DNA of 64,000 nt, from the NCBI GenBank assembly GCA_963978895.1, contig OZ022241.1:27012073-27076072 (forward strand), read 5' to 3'. Of the stretch, positions 62,490 through 64,000 are shown piece by piece; position 1 is the stretch's first letter, and the number at the start of each line of letters is the position of its first letter. This DNA is from Erpobdella octoculata (taxonomy: Eukaryota > Annelida > Clitellata > Hirudinida > Erpobdellidae). A model generated the notes under the pieces. It made no database searches. It saw only the letters and a list, made by a program, of their open reading frames with translations, and was not told where the DNA came from. Position numbers and translations under genes: made by a program.

Positions 62490-62995
62490 ACTGGAAAAAT
62501 TACATTAAGTGCATCAGAAGAAAGAATATCAGTGCACAACGTCGGTAAGTCTTCAAGACAGTTGGCTGAAGTAACAAAGCAAAGGAACAATTCTCCTAGA
62601 AACAGCTGAAAGAACTATGATGAGCAGAAATCAAGACATTATAAGGGTCTGCCAGACTCACTCTGATGAGGCCACACCTGGAGTATTGTACAAAGGATTA
62701 GACCAATTGGGTTGGAGAAAGACATTGAAATCTAGGAAAATGTACAAAAAAGAACCAAAAAAATTATAAAATTCTAAGAAATTTGTCTCACAAAAACACT
62801 TATAAAATATGGCTTAAACACTTTGAAGAAAATAAGAAAAAAGGAATGATTTAATTGAGATTTATAAGATAATAAGAGAAAATGATAGAAGAAAGGCTCT
62901 TTCAACAACCATCAAACCTGAATCAAAGCACAAGGGGATAAGCAACATTTCAAAACAAATGTTATTGATGAGGTTAAATAATACTAAAGTATTCC
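62490..62995 (+). pseudogene. Old L2/CR1 LINE C-terminal remnant
   Basis: Degenerate frame with TLMRPHLEYCTKD (about 62655), KKNQKNYKILRNLS (about 62752) and a KKGMI...LRFIR segment (about 62842). This order is found in the C-terminal third of L2/CR1 ORF2. Many stops. Confidence 0.65.
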
Positions 62996-63029
62996 ACTAG
63001 AATAGTTAAAATATAGTTATCCAGGCATA

Positions 63030-63115
63030 CAGTAAAATTCTATAACTATTAACGAGGGTTGCATTCCAGAATATAAAACAATGCGACCCACGTTATTAGT
63101 TAAAGAATTTTACTG
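63030..63115. mobile_element. Palindromic MITE, 86 bp, TA target duplication
   Basis: The two halves are nearly complementary: CAGTAAAATTCTATAACTAT against the complement of the right half CAGTAAAATTCTTTAACTAA. They are flanked by TA (63028-63029, 63116-63117). Termini and TA suggest mobilisation by a pogo/mariner-type transposase. Non-coding. Confidence 0.82.
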
Positions 63116-63133
63116 TAAGCTCTTAGTATGTAT

Positions 63134-63559
63134 TAGAGTCCGACCGAAATTCGGTTTCGTTTTCGAGGCCGAAAATAACCAAAATGGACTTTCAGTACAT
63201 TTTTTCTACAGCATCGAGAATGGTGGAATCGATGTTCTTTCAAAAACAGAATGGGAGCTTGTAGATCGAATTGTTCACATTCTTAAGCCATTCTACGATG
63301 CGACTCTAGAAATATGCCACGATGACTCGTGCATATCACTTGTCATACCAATCGTCACACAACTGAATGCTAAGTTGAAATCAACACCTGAAGATTGCGG
63401 AGTAATGCAGCTGAAGGCCGCATTACGAGATGCAATGAATCGGCGTTTTGGGCAAATTAAGACAATGTCCAATTTGATCGTGGCGACGTTTCTAGATCCT
63501 AGATTCAAAGATATGTATTTTGACAGTGAACAAAAAGATGCAGCCAAGAACACGATTAT

Positions 63560-63560
<1 letters not shown>
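63134..63560 (+). pseudogene. hAT transposase fragment with left terminus
   Basis: A hAT-like terminus TAGAGTCCGACCGAAATTCG starts at 63134. Coding sequence for LSKTEWELVDRIVHILKPFY (about 63237), ISLVIPIVTQLNAKL (about 63328) and ATFLDPRFKDMYFD (about 63484) follows. This is the segment before the dimerisation domain in ZBED-type hAT transposases. The N-terminal half is deleted and the rest is lost at a TA array (63561-63622). Confidence 0.87.
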
Positions 63561-63623
<63 letters not shown>

Positions 63624-63639
63624 TCTGTACTAAGAGTTT

Positions 63640-63890
63640 GTCACTGGAGACTGTGAAGGTTCCCCGCCAAAGATCTCGCTCTCAGGACCATAATCTTGGT
63701 TCTTCTCCTTCATCATCCATTTTACACCCTAGAATTATCGCTTATAACTACCATAGCAAACGTTCTTCTCTACAATGCCCCATCCCAACTAATGAAACTC
63801 AGTATAGTCTTGGTTCACTCTTTCATCTACCTACCTGCGCTTCTTCATCCTCCATCGACCATGAAGCAGCGTGTCCCAGAAAATATATAT
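63640..63890. other. Short open segment, unrecognised
   Basis: An 86-codon frame from 63638 rich in Ser and Pro. No family recognised; may be chance. Confidence 0.25.
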
Positions 63891-63892
63891 AT

Positions 63893-64000
63893 AACTGACT
63901 GTCTGTATGTATGTGTATGTGTATCTTTTATGCATTGCTACACCATTCAAGCAACCGGGAGCAGGAAAGCGAGCGGGAACAGAAAAGCGACCGAGAGCGG
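63893..64000 (+). mobile_element. Helitron HelA, cut by the window end
   Basis: TGTATG repeats, the HelA phrase TTTTATGCATTGCTACACCA and the first GGGAGCGGGAAAGCG-type minisatellite units, directly joined, so most of the 5' unique region is missing. Confidence 0.7.

Overview
This 64 kb window is nuclear DNA of a metazoan, probably an invertebrate. It is AT-rich, has no bacterial gene organisation, and holds a recognisable U1 snRNA gene, L2/CR1-type LINEs, tRNA-derived SINEs, Ty3/Gypsy elements, hAT and Tigger DNA transposons and Helitrons. The species cannot be named from sequence alone. Almost all of it is transposable element (TE), mostly decayed and often nested. Long TA, ATT, TATG and GATAAY microsatellites lie at or inside TE ends. 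The candidate functional host loci are the U1 gene (49841-50004, minus) and an intact 558-codon single-exon ORF (29297-30973, minus) resembling ZER1/ZYG11 leucine-rich substrate receptors.

Layout. 1-5190: two L2-type LINEs in tandem, the first split by a 180 bp SINE-like element with a perfect 13 bp target duplication. 5190-11890: AT-rich DNA with a hAT MITE, then a broken tyrosine-recombinase-like ORF split by a second hAT-type element, then 2 kb without recognisable content. 11890-16540: three antisense LINE segments and a tRNA-SINE whose 3' tail matches the L2 LINE tail. 16550-19570: Helitrons of two families (called HelA and HelB here). 19690-21753: a ZMYM-like hAT pseudogene. 22200-25250: a LINE fragment and an antisense HelB with fused Rep/helicase remnants. 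25253-32813: DNA flanked by two inverted hAT ends, containing a tRNA-SINE, the ZER1-like ORF and a LINE RNase H fragment. 33395-38463: a LINE 5' half, HelA copies and a 1.57 kb tandem duplication. 38464-42605: a young Gypsy derivative encoding only a coiled-coil/acidic/integrase protein, with its left LTR split by a Helitron-like insert. 42606-48930: LINEs and Helitrons. 48930-50870: SINE-like copies and two head-to-head U1 sequences. 51696-54750: a Tigger element carrying a nested hAT. 54749-59658: a full-length Gypsy element with near-identical LTRs but a broken pol. 60676-62240: a 1.56 kb foldback with arms of about 600 bp. 62490-64000: a LINE remnant, a palindromic MITE, a hAT fragment and a HelA copy cut by the window end.

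How the parts interact. The LINEs are the probable source of SINE mobility: the tRNA-SINEs share the L2 3' hairpin and tail, while the non-tRNA SINE-like family ends in poly(A) and so suggests a different LINE partner. LINE tails seeded several microsatellites, and one of these then received a Gypsy insertion. The most unusual items are the structured SINE-like family (four loci units plus a trimer), the foldback locus, the integrase-only Gypsy derivative and the U1 variant.
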